A stretch of DNA of 64,000 nucleotides from Bradyrhizobium liaoningense (GTDB taxonomy: Bacteria; Pseudomonadota; Alphaproteobacteria; Rhizobiales; Xanthobacteraceae), in assembly GCF_018130785.1 (NCBI RefSeq), contig NZ_JAFCJT010000011.1:62001-126000 (forward strand). The letters are read 5' to 3'. Shown piece after piece: positions 49,551 to 58,713 of this stretch. How positions within the stretch are numbered: position 1 is the first letter of the stretch; the number at the start of each line of letters is the position of its first letter. The notes under the pieces were generated by a model. It searched no databases, was not told the DNA's origin, and worked only from the letters and a program-made list of their open reading frames with translations. The position numbers and the translations under genes are program-made.

Positions 49551-50516
49551 TCAATCCGCATACTGCCCCGCGGCCTTGATGATCGGCGCCCAGCGGTCGA
49601 CCTCGCTGGCCAGCATCGCTCCGAGCGCCTCGGGCGTCGCCTTGTCCTGCGGGACCGGCTCGGTGTTGATGTCGTTGAACCGGGCGATCAAGGCGGGATC
49701 CTTCAGCGCAGCCTGGAGCGCCGCCGTCAGCTTCTGGACGACCGCGGGCGGCGTGCCCTTGGGAGCATAGAGGCCGTGCCAGACACCGAGCTCGAACCCC
49801 TTGAGGCCGGCCTCGTCGGCGGTCGGCAGATCGGGCAGGCTCTTCAGCCGTTCCTTGGTGGTGATCGCATAAGCCTTGACCTGCTTGGCCGTGATCGGGC
49901 CGGTCGTATTCGTCGCCTGGTCGCAAGTGAGATCGATCTGCTTGCCGAGCAGGTCGTTCATGATCGGACCGTTGCCCTTGTAGGGCACCGTCGTGAGCTG
50001 CTTCTGGATCGCCGTCATGAACAGCATGCCGCACAGATGCGATGCCGCGCCTAACCCGGCATTGGCGTAAGTCAGCTTGTCGCCCTGCTGCTGGGCATAG
50101 GCGACCAATTCCCTCAGCGTGTCGGCCGGAAAATCCGGACGCGCGATGATGGTCATCGGCGCATTGGTCACGAGCCCGATCGGCGCAAAGGCGGTCTTCG
50201 TGTCGTAGCTCAGATTGCGGTACAGCGTGGCCGCGGTCGAGATGCCGACATGATGGACCAGCAGCGTGTAGCCGTCGGGCTGGGCGCGCGCGGCGCGGGT
50301 CGTGCCGATCGTGCCGCCGGCGCCGGTCGCATTCTCGACGATGACCTGCTGTCCCAGGGATTTCGCCATGCTTGCTGCGGTCAGGCGCGCGATGGTGTCG
50401 GTCGGTCCGCCCGCCGCGTACGGCACCAGCACAGTGATGGTCCTCGACGGATAGTCCTGGGCGACCGCCGCGCCGAGCGACAGAAGCAGAGCCGACACGA
50501 TCGTGATGAAGCGCAT
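49551..50516 (-). CDS. Bug/TctC-type tripartite tricarboxylate transporter binding protein
   Basis: This 321-residue periplasmic binding protein starts with ATG 50516, behind GGAGGG; the frame opens 57 nt earlier without support. A signal peptide (VSALLLSLGAAVAQ, cleavage near 19) precedes YPSRTITVLVPYAAGGPTDTIARL, the typical Bug family opening. The sequence contains VENATGAGGTIGTTRAA and PSLDTADEAGLKGFELGVWHG-like elements. The TctA and TctB membrane genes are not nearby, which is common because many Bug proteins are orphans. Confidence 0.9.
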   Translation of the reverse strand: MRFITIVSALLLSLGAAVAQDYPSRTITVLVPYAAGGPTDTIARLTAASMAKSLGQQVIVENATGAGGTIGTTRAARAQPDGYTLLVHHVGISTAATLYRNLSYDTKTAFAPIGLVTNAPMTIIARPDFPADTLRELVAYAQQQGDKLTYANAGLGAASHLCGMLFMTAIQKQLTTVPYKGNGPIMNDLLGKQIDLTCDQATNTTGPITAKQVKAYAITTKERLKSLPDLPTADEAGLKGFELGVWHGLYAPKGTPPAVVQKLTAALQAALKDPALIARFNDINTEPVPQDKATPEALGAMLASEVDRWAPIIKAAGQYAD

Positions 50517-50694
50517 GTTCCCTCCGGGATTCTTTATCGCGCCATAAAAGCGCATCCCCGGCCGCACGGCCATCAGGAAAGCGACGTCTGCAAAAGTGTC
50601 GCAAGCACGGTGATCCGCGCCGGGAATGGCGGCGTCGCTGGCGAAAAGAATGGTGGGGAGACGCGATTACGGTTCCGCTGGGGCAAAGAGGGAT

Positions 50695-52149
50695 CTACCG
50701 CTCCCGCATGATCTCGTGCCGGTAGCGCTGCAGTGGCGATAGCAGATAGCTCAAGATGGTGCGCGAGCCGGTCCGGATCTCAACTGTCACCGCCATGCCC
50801 GGTGACAGGCTGACGAGGCGGTCGTCGACCTGCATTTGCGTCCGGTCGAGCGAGATGCGGGCGCTGTAGCTCAGCTCCTGACCATTGGGCTCGCTGCTGT
50901 CGCGCGGTGTCCCGAGTGCGCGGTCGCCGTTCCGCTCCGGCGGACGGTCGCGAATGATGGCGTCCTGCGAGACGCTTAGCACTCGGCCTTCCAGGAGGCC
51001 GTAACGGGTGAAGTTGAAAGTGTCGATCTTGACCGCGGCGCCCTGCCCGACCTCGACGAAGCCGATGTCGCGGTTGGAGATCATCGCCTCGATCTCGAGC
51101 CGCGTATCTGATGGCACGATCACGAGCAGCGATTGTGCGGGCGTGACCACGCCGCCCACGGTGTGGACCGCAAGCTGCTGCACGACGCCGTCGACTGGTG
51201 ACGTCAGCTCCTGGAGGCGCGTCCGCTGCTGCGCCTTGATCAGATCCCGCGCAATCCCGTTGGCCTTCTGCTCGCTCTTGGCCAACTCGTCGGACAAACT
51301 TTTTCTGTACTCGGCCACGGCCTGGATGCGGGTCTCCCGGATCGCGGCGACGGCGGACTCGGCTTCCCTGAGACGGCTGCTCTGGACGCGAAGCTCCTCC
51401 TGCTGCTCGATCTGGAGCTGCAGCGTCTCGTAATAAGTCAGCTTCGAGCCGATCTCCTTTTCCATCAGCGTCTTGCGGATATCGACGCGCTGCTGGGTGA
51501 CCGGGAGCAACGCGTCGAGCTTGTGGATGGTCGCCGCGATGGTCTGATGCTCGGCCTCCTTCTGCGCCTCCTGGCGCGTCAGCGCAGCAAGCTTGGCGCG
51601 ATGCTCGCCGACCTGGCTCGTCAGAAGCTGCCGCTGCGTCGCGACCAGCAAAGGATCGGCGTCTGCGGGCGGAACGAGATCGGCGGCGCCATCTTCGCCG
51701 GCCATCAGCGCGGCGCGGAGGCGCGCAATGTTCAGTCGTTCGGCCATGAGGTCGTCATGCAGCCGGTCGCGCTCGGCGGCATTCACGGTCGGATCGAGCT
51801 CGATCAGGACGTCGCCGGATTTGACCGCCTGCCCGTCCTGCACATGGATCGCGCGCACCACGCCGGTCTCGAACGGCTGCACCACCTTGCTGCGTCCGCT
51901 CGACACGACCTTGCCGGTTGCGGACGCCACGATGTCGATCGTGCCCCAGGCCGACCATGCGAGCGCGGCGCAGACCAGGAGCATCAGGGCGATCGCAATA
52001 GTGCGGCCGGTCGGCGACGGCGGCGCTTCGGTGATCTCCAGCGCCGCCGGCAGGAACGCGATCTCCTCAGCGCGCCGCGGCGTCGGCTTCTTGAAGGGAA
52101 CGACGGTTGGGGCCGGCCGGGCGGCCGGTGCGGCGCTAGCCGACCTCAT
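50695..52149 (-). CDS. Type I secretion membrane fusion protein, HlyD family
   Basis: This periplasmic adaptor of a type I secretion system has 484 residues. A single membrane segment (about 48-68, IAIALMLLVCAALAWSAWG) follows a Pro-rich N-terminus. The lipoyl-like domain includes VVQPFETGVVRAIHVQDGQAVKSGDVLIELD, then a long coiled coil (about 130-310) and the C-terminal ISLDRTQMQVDDRLVSLSPGMAVTVEIRTGSR. Start ATG 52149 overlaps the ABC gene by 14 nt, so the two are translated together. It should dock to a TolC-type pore, which is not encoded in the window. Confidence 0.93.
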   Translation of the reverse strand: MRSASAAPAARPAPTVVPFKKPTPRRAEEIAFLPAALEITEAPPSPTGRTIAIALMLLVCAALAWSAWGTIDIVASATGKVVSSGRSKVVQPFETGVVRAIHVQDGQAVKSGDVLIELDPTVNAAERDRLHDDLMAERLNIARLRAALMAGEDGAADLVPPADADPLLVATQRQLLTSQVGEHRAKLAALTRQEAQKEAEHQTIAATIHKLDALLPVTQQRVDIRKTLMEKEIGSKLTYYETLQLQIEQQEELRVQSSRLREAESAVAAIRETRIQAVAEYRKSLSDELAKSEQKANGIARDLIKAQQRTRLQELTSPVDGVVQQLAVHTVGGVVTPAQSLLVIVPSDTRLEIEAMISNRDIGFVEVGQGAAVKIDTFNFTRYGLLEGRVLSVSQDAIIRDRPPERNGDRALGTPRDSSEPNGQELSYSARISLDRTQMQVDDRLVSLSPGMAVTVEIRTGSRTILSYLLSPLQRYRHEIMRER

Positions 52150-54268
52150 AGAGTCCTCCCTGCAGACGATGCAGCGCGGCGTAGCGGCCTCCGGTCTTGA
52201 TCAGCGCGTCATGCGTGCCGTCCTCGACCAGACGACCGCGCTCCAGCGTGAAGATGCGGTCGGCGCCGCGCACGGTGGAGAGACGATGAGCGATGATCAG
52301 GACGGTGCGGCCCTTCGCGATCTCCTTCATGTTGTCGTGGATGATCCGCTCGCTCTCGTAGTCGAGCGCGCTGGTGGCTTCGTCGAAGATCAGGATGCGC
52401 GGATTGGTGACCAGCGCGCGGGCGATCGCGATGCGCTGGCGCTGCCCGCCCGAGAGCGTCGAGCCGCGTTCGCCGACGACAGTGTCGTAACCTTCCGGAA
52501 GCTCCAGAATGAAATCATGCGCACCCGCCAGCTTTGCCGCCTCTAAGATGCGGTCCATCGGTAAAGTCGGATCGGCGAGCGCGATGTTGTCGCGCACCGA
52601 CCGGTTGAACAGCATGTTTTCCTGCAGCACCACGCCGATCTGCCGGCGGAGCCACGCCGGGTCGGTCATGACGAGATCCATGCCGTCGATCAGCACCCGG
52701 CCACCCTGCGGCACGTAGAGCCGCTGCACCAGTTTTGCGAAGGTGCTCTTGCCCGAGCCCGAGGAGCCGACAATGCCGACGGTTTGGCCTGCCGGAATCT
52801 CGAACGAGACATCATGCAGGATTTCCGGCCCGTCGAGCCGGTAGCGGAACGACACGTGCTCGAACCGGATATTGCCCCGGAGCGGTGGCAGCCCCACGCG
52901 CGCGGCCGAATAAGCCGGCTCTGCCGCGCTGTTGAGGATGTCGCCGAGCCGCGCGATCGAGAGCCGCGCCTGATGGAAATCCTGCCAGACCTGCGCCAGC
53001 CGCAAGACCGGCGCCGAGACGCGCCCCGCGAAGATGTTGAAGGCCACGAGCTCGCCGACGGTCAATGCGTCGGCGATCACGAGGCGCGCACCGACATAAA
53101 GAATAGCGGCGGTGACGACCTTGCTGACGAACTGCACGAGCTGGCTTGCGGTGTTGCCGAGGCTGGTGACGCCGAAGCTTGCGGAGACGTAGCCGGCGAG
53201 CTGCTCTTCCCAGCGGCGCTGCATCTGCGGCTCGACCGCCATGGCCTTCAGCGTCTCGATGCCGCTGACGCTCTCGACCAGAAAGGCCTGGTTCTCCGCG
53301 CCGCGGCGGAATTTGTCCTCCAGCCGGCGGCGGAACAGCGGCGTCGCCACCGCCGAGATCGCGATGTAGAACGGGAACGAGGCCAGCACGATGCAGCTCA
53401 TCAGCGGCGAATAAGCAAACATCACCGCCAGAAACACCGAGGTGAAGAACAGGTCGATCAGCAGCGTCAGCGACGATGAGGTGATGAAATTGCGGATGTT
53501 CTCGAGCTCGCGGACCCGCGCCACGGAATCACCGACGCGCCTTGCCTGAAACCAGGCCATCGGCAACGCGAGCAGATGACGGAACAGGCGCGCGCCCAGC
53601 TCCACGTCGATGCGGTTGGTGGTGTGCGCGAACAGATAATTGCGCAGGATTCCGAGCACGGTGTCGAACAGCGAGACGACGACGAGGCCGATGACGAGCA
53701 CGTCGAGCGTCGACAGCGAGCGGTGCACCAGCACCTTGTCGATCACGACCTGGAAGAACAGCGGCGAAACCAGCGCGAAGAGCTGGAGGAAGAACGAGGC
53801 CGCCAGCACCTCGCCGAACAGCCGCCGATATTTGCCGATCGCGCCGATGAACCAGGTAATGTCGAACTGGCGTGCGAGGTCGGACAGCCCGGCGCGCCGG
53901 GTCATCAGGATCAACCCGCCGTCCCAGATCGCACACAGCTCGTCGCGCTCCATCAGCACCGGGCGCTGCGCCTGCGGCGACTGCACCAGCACTTTATCAG
54001 CAGACGCCTTTGCGACGACCATGAAGCTGCCGTCGCGGAGCATCGCGATCGCCGGCAGCGGGCTACCTGACAGGCGGCTCCACTGCGTGCGATAGGTTCG
54101 TGCCTTCAGGCCAAGGGACCTGGCGCAGCGGACAATGTCCGCTGCGCCGAAGCTTGCCGCGCCGAGCCGATGCCTGAGCTGGTCGCGGTCGGCCGCAACA
54201 CCCTGCAGATGCAGCAGGGTGAGCAGCGCGTCGAGCCCCGTGTCGGCCGGGACCGCATTCGTCGTCAT
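52136..54268 (-). CDS. Type I secretion ABC transporter (HlyB-like, C39-like domain without Cys)
   Basis: The 710-residue exporter starts with ATG 54268, behind GGGAGAACGCCC. It has an N-terminal C39-like domain (about 10-125) with GLDALLTLLHLQGVAADRDQ and no catalytic Cys, as in HlyB, which binds but does not cleave its substrate. Six membrane segments follow (about 150-440). The NBD has Walker A GSSGSGKSTFAKL, signature LSGGQRQRIAIARAL and Walker B ILIFDEATSALDYESER. It lies 28 nt after the RTX gene, in the same direction. The RTX protein is its probable substrate. Confidence 0.95.
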   Translation of the reverse strand: MTTNAVPADTGLDALLTLLHLQGVAADRDQLRHRLGAASFGAADIVRCARSLGLKARTYRTQWSRLSGSPLPAIAMLRDGSFMVVAKASADKVLVQSPQAQRPVLMERDELCAIWDGGLILMTRRAGLSDLARQFDITWFIGAIGKYRRLFGEVLAASFFLQLFALVSPLFFQVVIDKVLVHRSLSTLDVLVIGLVVVSLFDTVLGILRNYLFAHTTNRIDVELGARLFRHLLALPMAWFQARRVGDSVARVRELENIRNFITSSSLTLLIDLFFTSVFLAVMFAYSPLMSCIVLASFPFYIAISAVATPLFRRRLEDKFRRGAENQAFLVESVSGIETLKAMAVEPQMQRRWEEQLAGYVSASFGVTSLGNTASQLVQFVSKVVTAAILYVGARLVIADALTVGELVAFNIFAGRVSAPVLRLAQVWQDFHQARLSIARLGDILNSAAEPAYSAARVGLPPLRGNIRFEHVSFRYRLDGPEILHDVSFEIPAGQTVGIVGSSGSGKSTFAKLVQRLYVPQGGRVLIDGMDLVMTDPAWLRRQIGVVLQENMLFNRSVRDNIALADPTLPMDRILEAAKLAGAHDFILELPEGYDTVVGERGSTLSGGQRQRIAIARALVTNPRILIFDEATSALDYESERIIHDNMKEIAKGRTVLIIAHRLSTVRGADRIFTLERGRLVEDGTHDALIKTGGRYAALHRLQGGLYEVG

Positions 54269-54296
54269 GGGCGTTCTCCCGGCCGGAGCCGCGGGT

Positions 54297-57143
54297 TCAG
54301 GCGTGCTGCGGCGGAGCGAGCGTCTGGGTCTGCGCAGTGTGCGGATCGGGCATCGGCATTTCGCCGTGGCCGTCACCTGCCGGGATGAGGTTCGCAGCCA
54401 TGGCCTGGTTGAGCATCATCGCTGCGGCAAAAGCTCCGCCCTGGATGACGACGTTGCTTCCGCTGCCGCCATCGAGGACGTCCTGACCGCCGCCGCCGAT
54501 CAGCACATCATCACCTGCACCACCCGTCAGGGTGTCGTTGCCGGGGCTGCCGATCAGGATGTCGTCGCCGTTGCCGCCATTGGCGACGAGCTGGATGCCG
54601 CCGTGCAGACCGGAGGCCGTGATGACGTCGTCGCCATCGAGGCCGTTGATGACGATCCTGTCGCCCGCACCGGCATCGCTGATGTTGATGTCCTGGCCAA
54701 GCCCCGACACCGTGATGATGCCGTCGTGCTCGGTCACCGTGATGACGTCGCTGCCGCTGGTTCCGTTGATCGTCACCGTATCGGCGGCGTCGTCATTGGC
54801 GCCGAGGTCGAGGTTGACCTGATTCACGCCGGTCCCGGAGAGGTCGCCGACCGTGATGTTGTCGGCACCACCGAGGGCGTTGAAGTCGATATGCTCGACG
54901 CCATTGAGGTCCATCGCGATGGCGGCGACATCGCGGGTGAACAGCACCCGGCCGCCATTGGCCGAGATGTTGATGTTCTCGTTGATGTTGGCGCCGTTGA
55001 ACAGCAGCGTATCGGTGCCCGATCCGCCTTCGACGACATCGCTGCCGTCGCCGGGATTCCAGACGAAGGTATCATCGCCGGCGCCGAGATTGGCAACGTC
55101 GTTGCCACGGCCGCCGTTCACAATGTCATTGCCGGCACTGCCGGTGATGGTGTCGTTGCCGTCGCCACCGTTAATGTTGAGGCTGAACGGCTGCCCCGCC
55201 TTGAAGGACGAGGCATTGATGACGTCGTTACCGCCTCCGCCGTTGACGGCCAGGGCGTCACCAGCATCGGCGTGAGCGATGGTCACCTGCGCCGCAAGGC
55301 CGTTGACAGCGATCGATCCGCCGGAGGTCGTGACCGAGATGTTGTCGTCGCCAGCGCTGCCGTTCACCGTCACGCGGTCCGCCGCGCCGTCGCCGCTCTG
55401 GCTGCCCGGGCTTGCGCTGAGGTCGATCGCGACCTGCGTGACGCCGGTGCCGGAGAGATCATTGACGGTGATGTTGTCGGCCCCGCCGGCAGCCGCGATC
55501 TGCACACGCTCGACGCCGTTGAGATCCATGGTGATGGCGCCGACGTCACGCGTGAGAAGCGCACGGCTTCCGTTCGCCGAGATCGACATGTTCTCGGCCA
55601 CATTGGAACCGTTGAACACCAGCGTATCCGCTCCCGTGCCGCCTTCAACGGTGTCGCTACCGTCACCGGGGTTCCACGTGAAAAGATCGTCACCCGCACC
55701 GAGAAGAGCCACGTCATTGCCGCGGCCGCCCGTGACCTTGTCGTTGCCATCACCGCCGATCAGGGTGTCGGCGCCCTGACTGCCGGTGATGGTGTCGTTG
55801 CCCGCGCCGCCGTCGACGGTCAGTCCGATCACCGCGGCAAGCGTGGATGCATCGATGACGTCGTTGCCGCCGAGCGCCTGGATCACCAGCCGGTCGTTGG
55901 CAGCCTCTGCATTCGCGATCGTCACGACTTCAGGCAAACCCGTCACCGTCACGGTCGTACCAACGGCTGTGACCTCGATGTGCTGGCCACCGTTGGTGCC
56001 GTTGACGGTCACCGTGTCGGCCGCGCCGTCACCTTGCGTGCCGCCGGGAACGGCTCCGAGATCGACCAGCACCTGCTTGACGCCGGTGCCGGTGAGGTCG
56101 CCGACGGTGATGTTGTCGATGCCGCCGCGCGCATCGAACTCGACCTGCTCGATGCTGTTGAGGTCCATGGTGATGTTGGCGACGTCACGGGTGAAACGCA
56201 CGCGGCTGCCATTGGCCGAGATATCGATGGTCTCGTTGACGTTGGCGCCGTTGAACAGCAGCTTGTCGTTGCCCGATCCGCCTTCGACCGTGTCGCTGCC
56301 GTCGCCGGGATTCCAGATGAAGGTGTCGTCGCCCGTTCCCAATTGCGCGACGTCGTTGCCGCGTCCGCCAATGACGATGTCGTCACCGCTGCCGCCGATC
56401 AGGAGGTCGTTGCCGTCGCCGCCGGTGATCCTGTCATTGCCGGCGCCGCCATCGAGCGTAAGCGAGATCAGGCTACCGAGCCCGTTGCCCGCGGTGATGA
56501 CGTCGTCGCCGCCGCCTGCGTGCAGCACGAGATTTTCCGTCGTGCCGATGTCGAGCGAAAATGGTGAGGCGCCCGTCCCGTCGAACCGCACGCGCGTGCC
56601 GTTCGCCGTGATGTTGAACGTCTCGGCGTCATTGCTTCCGTTGACCTGCGCCGTATCGTTGCCGTCACCGCCCTCGAACAGGTTGGTGCCGCCCCCCGGA
56701 TTCCAGATCATGAGGTCGTCGCCGGCTTCGCCGAACAACTGGTTGTCGCCGCTGCCGCCGTCCAGCGTGTCGTTGCCCGCGCCGCCGAACAGCAGATCGT
56801 TGCCGCCGCCGCCCTTGATCGTATCGTCGCCGGCCTGCCCAAACAGCAGATCGGCACCCGAGCCGCCCGTGATCCTGTCATTGCCGTCGCCGCCGAAAAT
56901 GTGCACCGCGGGCATCGGGCCGTTGGATTCGTTGACGGTGATCGTGTCGTCGCCGCCCTGACCGAAGACGTCGATCTCATTGGTGTTGGCGACGGTGGGA
57001 TCGCCACCGATCGTCTTCACCTGCCCGTTGTTGATGAGAATGCGGCCCGACTTGTCGCGACTGATCACGACGCCGTTATTGGCGCGGTCGCCGAAAATGG
57101 TGAGCTGGCCCGTAACCGGGGAGAAAACAGAGGTAGTAGACAT
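54297..57143 (-). CDS. RTX-type calcium-binding repeat protein with four related modules
   Basis: This is a 948-residue secreted protein from ATG 57143, behind AAGGAA; no N-terminal signal peptide is present, as expected for type I export. It carries many GGxGxDxxx nonapeptides (GGDGNDRITGGSGADLLFGQ and others), which bind Ca2+ and fold outside the cell. Four related modules start with xWNPGxG near residues 144, 275, 486 and 692 and contain a repeated VNETIDISANGSRVRF-type stretch. The C-terminus ends with a cluster of repeats and TLAPPQHA, where the secretion signal should lie. No lipase, protease or adhesin domain is visible, so it may be structural or a matrix protein. Confidence 0.92.
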   Translation of the reverse strand: MSTTSVFSPVTGQLTIFGDRANNGVVISRDKSGRILINNGQVKTIGGDPTVANTNEIDVFGQGGDDTITVNESNGPMPAVHIFGGDGNDRITGGSGADLLFGQAGDDTIKGGGGNDLLFGGAGNDTLDGGSGDNQLFGEAGDDLMIWNPGGGTNLFEGGDGNDTAQVNGSNDAETFNITANGTRVRFDGTGASPFSLDIGTTENLVLHAGGGDDVITAGNGLGSLISLTLDGGAGNDRITGGDGNDLLIGGSGDDIVIGGRGNDVAQLGTGDDTFIWNPGDGSDTVEGGSGNDKLLFNGANVNETIDISANGSRVRFTRDVANITMDLNSIEQVEFDARGGIDNITVGDLTGTGVKQVLVDLGAVPGGTQGDGAADTVTVNGTNGGQHIEVTAVGTTVTVTGLPEVVTIANAEAANDRLVIQALGGNDVIDASTLAAVIGLTVDGGAGNDTITGSQGADTLIGGDGNDKVTGGRGNDVALLGAGDDLFTWNPGDGSDTVEGGTGADTLVFNGSNVAENMSISANGSRALLTRDVGAITMDLNGVERVQIAAAGGADNITVNDLSGTGVTQVAIDLSASPGSQSGDGAADRVTVNGSAGDDNISVTTSGGSIAVNGLAAQVTIAHADAGDALAVNGGGGNDVINASSFKAGQPFSLNINGGDGNDTITGSAGNDIVNGGRGNDVANLGAGDDTFVWNPGDGSDVVEGGSGTDTLLFNGANINENINISANGGRVLFTRDVAAIAMDLNGVEHIDFNALGGADNITVGDLSGTGVNQVNLDLGANDDAADTVTINGTSGSDVITVTEHDGIITVSGLGQDINISDAGAGDRIVINGLDGDDVITASGLHGGIQLVANGGNGDDILIGSPGNDTLTGGAGDDVLIGGGGQDVLDGGSGSNVVIQGGAFAAAMMLNQAMAANLIPAGDGHGEMPMPDPHTAQTQTLAPPQHA

Positions 57144-57605
57144 CCAAATATTCCTTCGATCGATCCAGTCCCTCCCCTCGATGCGTAGCAGTGGTGCGGA
57201 TGTCATTCTTGAAGCGCTGCTTTAGACGCGCGTGATTATTCTGGAGATTTCCTCCAGTTTTCCTCCGGGCTGATTTCGACAGCGGATGCAAAAGCTCTCA
57301 CATCACGAATTGCCGATCACGTGTAACGGCAGCGTGATTTTCAAAGACGTGCGCGAACCCCAACAACACATTGATGCGCGCGCAGAAGCCACACCTCGAA
57401 GCGACAACACATTAGTTTTGATGAGATGGCGAATTCGATCGTTGCTCTCATGCCCCGGACGCAGCAGCACGATAGTGGTGCGCTGCTGGAGCCGAGGCCC
57501 CATGATCGAGAGAAACTGGATCGAGAGAGACTAGGTCCCGGCAGCAGCGCATAGCGCGTCGAAGACGCGCGTGAACGCGCTGCAGGGCGTCCGGGACACC
57601 TTGCC
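57144..57605. other. Gap upstream of the RTX gene, with a palindrome
   Basis: This 462-bp stretch without a supported gene lies between the RTX start and the lipoprotein stop, so it should contain the RTX operon promoter. A palindrome CTGGAG-N5-CTCCAG is at 57241-57257, 98 bp before the RTX ATG. The AT-richer part is 57280-57440. Open frames that cross it lack starts and similarity. Confidence 0.5.
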
Positions 57606-58133
57606 CTACGCCGACTTCTTCTTCGACTTCGGCTTGGTCGCCTTCGGCATGACCGGCGCTTCCGGCGTGCCCTCGATGGAGGACAGGCGGCCGGACGTGA
57701 AGGTGTAGATGCCCGCGCGCGGACCGGAGGTCCAGGTGACGACGGCAACGCGCCGGCCGACGGCATCGCTGGAGAGATTGACGGTCGAGGGCGCACCGAC
57801 GCCACGCACCACGTCGCATTCGGTGTGGCCCAGCGCGACCGTGCCGCCCATGGGCGCGGGCGCCGTCGTCGATGCATTGGCGTCAGCCGGCCCGGGGGGC
57901 GGCGCCATGCCAGGACACGCGCCGTCGGCGCTGACCAGATCCTCGGCCGTCACCGGCTTGTCGGGAGTCAACGGCGGCGATTCGATCGAGATGCTCTTGA
58001 TGAACAGGCGGCTCGGCGTGTTGAACCACTGGGCGTCCTTCGACAGCAGATCGGTCCCCGAGCAGCCCGCAACCAGCGGTGCTACGGCAGCCAACACAAC
58101 TATGAGCGAGCTGGGAAGCTTTTGATGTCGCAC
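57606..58133 (-). CDS. Lipoprotein of unknown function
   Basis: This 175-residue protein has a lipoprotein signal (SLIVVLAAVAPLVAGC; lipobox VAGC, Cys at about 24). It is followed by a possibly exposed region with ACPGMAPPPGPADANAST (Pro/Ala-rich) and LGHTECDVVRGVGAPS, then VVTWTSGPRAGIYTFTSGRL, which is reminiscent of small outer-membrane lipoproteins such as SmpA/BamE-like proteins. The C-terminus is a basic tail KATKPKSKKKSA. Start ATG at 58133. Its function is not known to me. Confidence 0.78.
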   Translation of the reverse strand: MRHQKLPSSLIVVLAAVAPLVAGCSGTDLLSKDAQWFNTPSRLFIKSISIESPPLTPDKPVTAEDLVSADGACPGMAPPPGPADANASTTAPAPMGGTVALGHTECDVVRGVGAPSTVNLSSDAVGRRVAVVTWTSGPRAGIYTFTSGRLSSIEGTPEAPVMPKATKPKSKKKSA

Positions 58134-58260
58134 GATAAACTAAATTCCCCGCGTGAAGGACCGGCCCTAAGCGATTGTCCCAACATCACTTTGCGGCACG
58201 AAGGTGACAAAAGCCAGCATCGCCCGAAAAGTGCAAATTATCATTAATTGCAAACGGCCC

Positions 58261-58713
58261 CTAGTTCCGACGCTGCCACCGGCCCCGTTCGTCGGCCTGC
58301 CAATAGGTGACATCAAATCCCCGCGCCTTGCAATCCGTCCAGGCGCTCCGGGCAAACGCCAGCGCGTCCGGATCGTCGCCGTTGAACAACAGCACCATGC
58401 GCTCATAGCCCTGCGCGTCTTGCGGTAGCGTGGCGTTGTCGATCAGGAAGCGGACATTGGCGCCGTTCGGATTGTCCTCCTCGATCGCCAGCACGATCGG
58501 CTGCTCGGCGGCATCGTTCACGCGCCATGTCGCGTGAGGCAGGAAGGAATCGTCGCGATAGGTCCACAGGTGCGCGTCGAGCGCGTCGGCGCGCTCCGGC
58601 GACGTCGACTGCACCACGACGCGCCAGCCGCGCTCGAGCGATTTCTCGAGAAGCGGCGGCAACACGTTCTCCACCGTCATGTTTTGCAGATGGTAGAACA
58701 GCACTTCAGTCAT
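58261..58713 (-). CDS. holC: DNA polymerase III subunit chi
   Basis: This small subunit of the replicative clamp-loader complex contacts SSB. The 150-residue protein has the HolC plan: EVLFYHLQNMTVENVLPPLLEKSL, then RADALDAHLWTYRDDSFLPHAT and the acidic-hydrophobic VLLFNGDDPDALAFARSAW near the end. It starts with ATG 58713 and overlaps the pepA stop by 4 nt (ATGA), so it is coupled to pepA. The pair is common in alphaproteobacteria. Confidence 0.92.
   Translation of the reverse strand: MTEVLFYHLQNMTVENVLPPLLEKSLERGWRVVVQSTSPERADALDAHLWTYRDDSFLPHATWRVNDAAEQPIVLAIEEDNPNGANVRFLIDNATLPQDAQGYERMVLLFNGDDPDALAFARSAWTDCKARGFDVTYWQADERGRWQRRN

Noticed and set aside
54135..56567. 810-codon plus-strand open frame opposite the RTX gene
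   Set aside because: The repetitive DNA of the RTX gene is open in several frames. The plus frame translates the antisense of the nonapeptides and has no family match or ribosome site.
54297..57143. Possible CRISPR array because of regular DNA repeats
   Set aside because: The repeats are in-frame RTX codons within a protein gene, with no short identical direct repeats separated by unique spacers and no cas genes.
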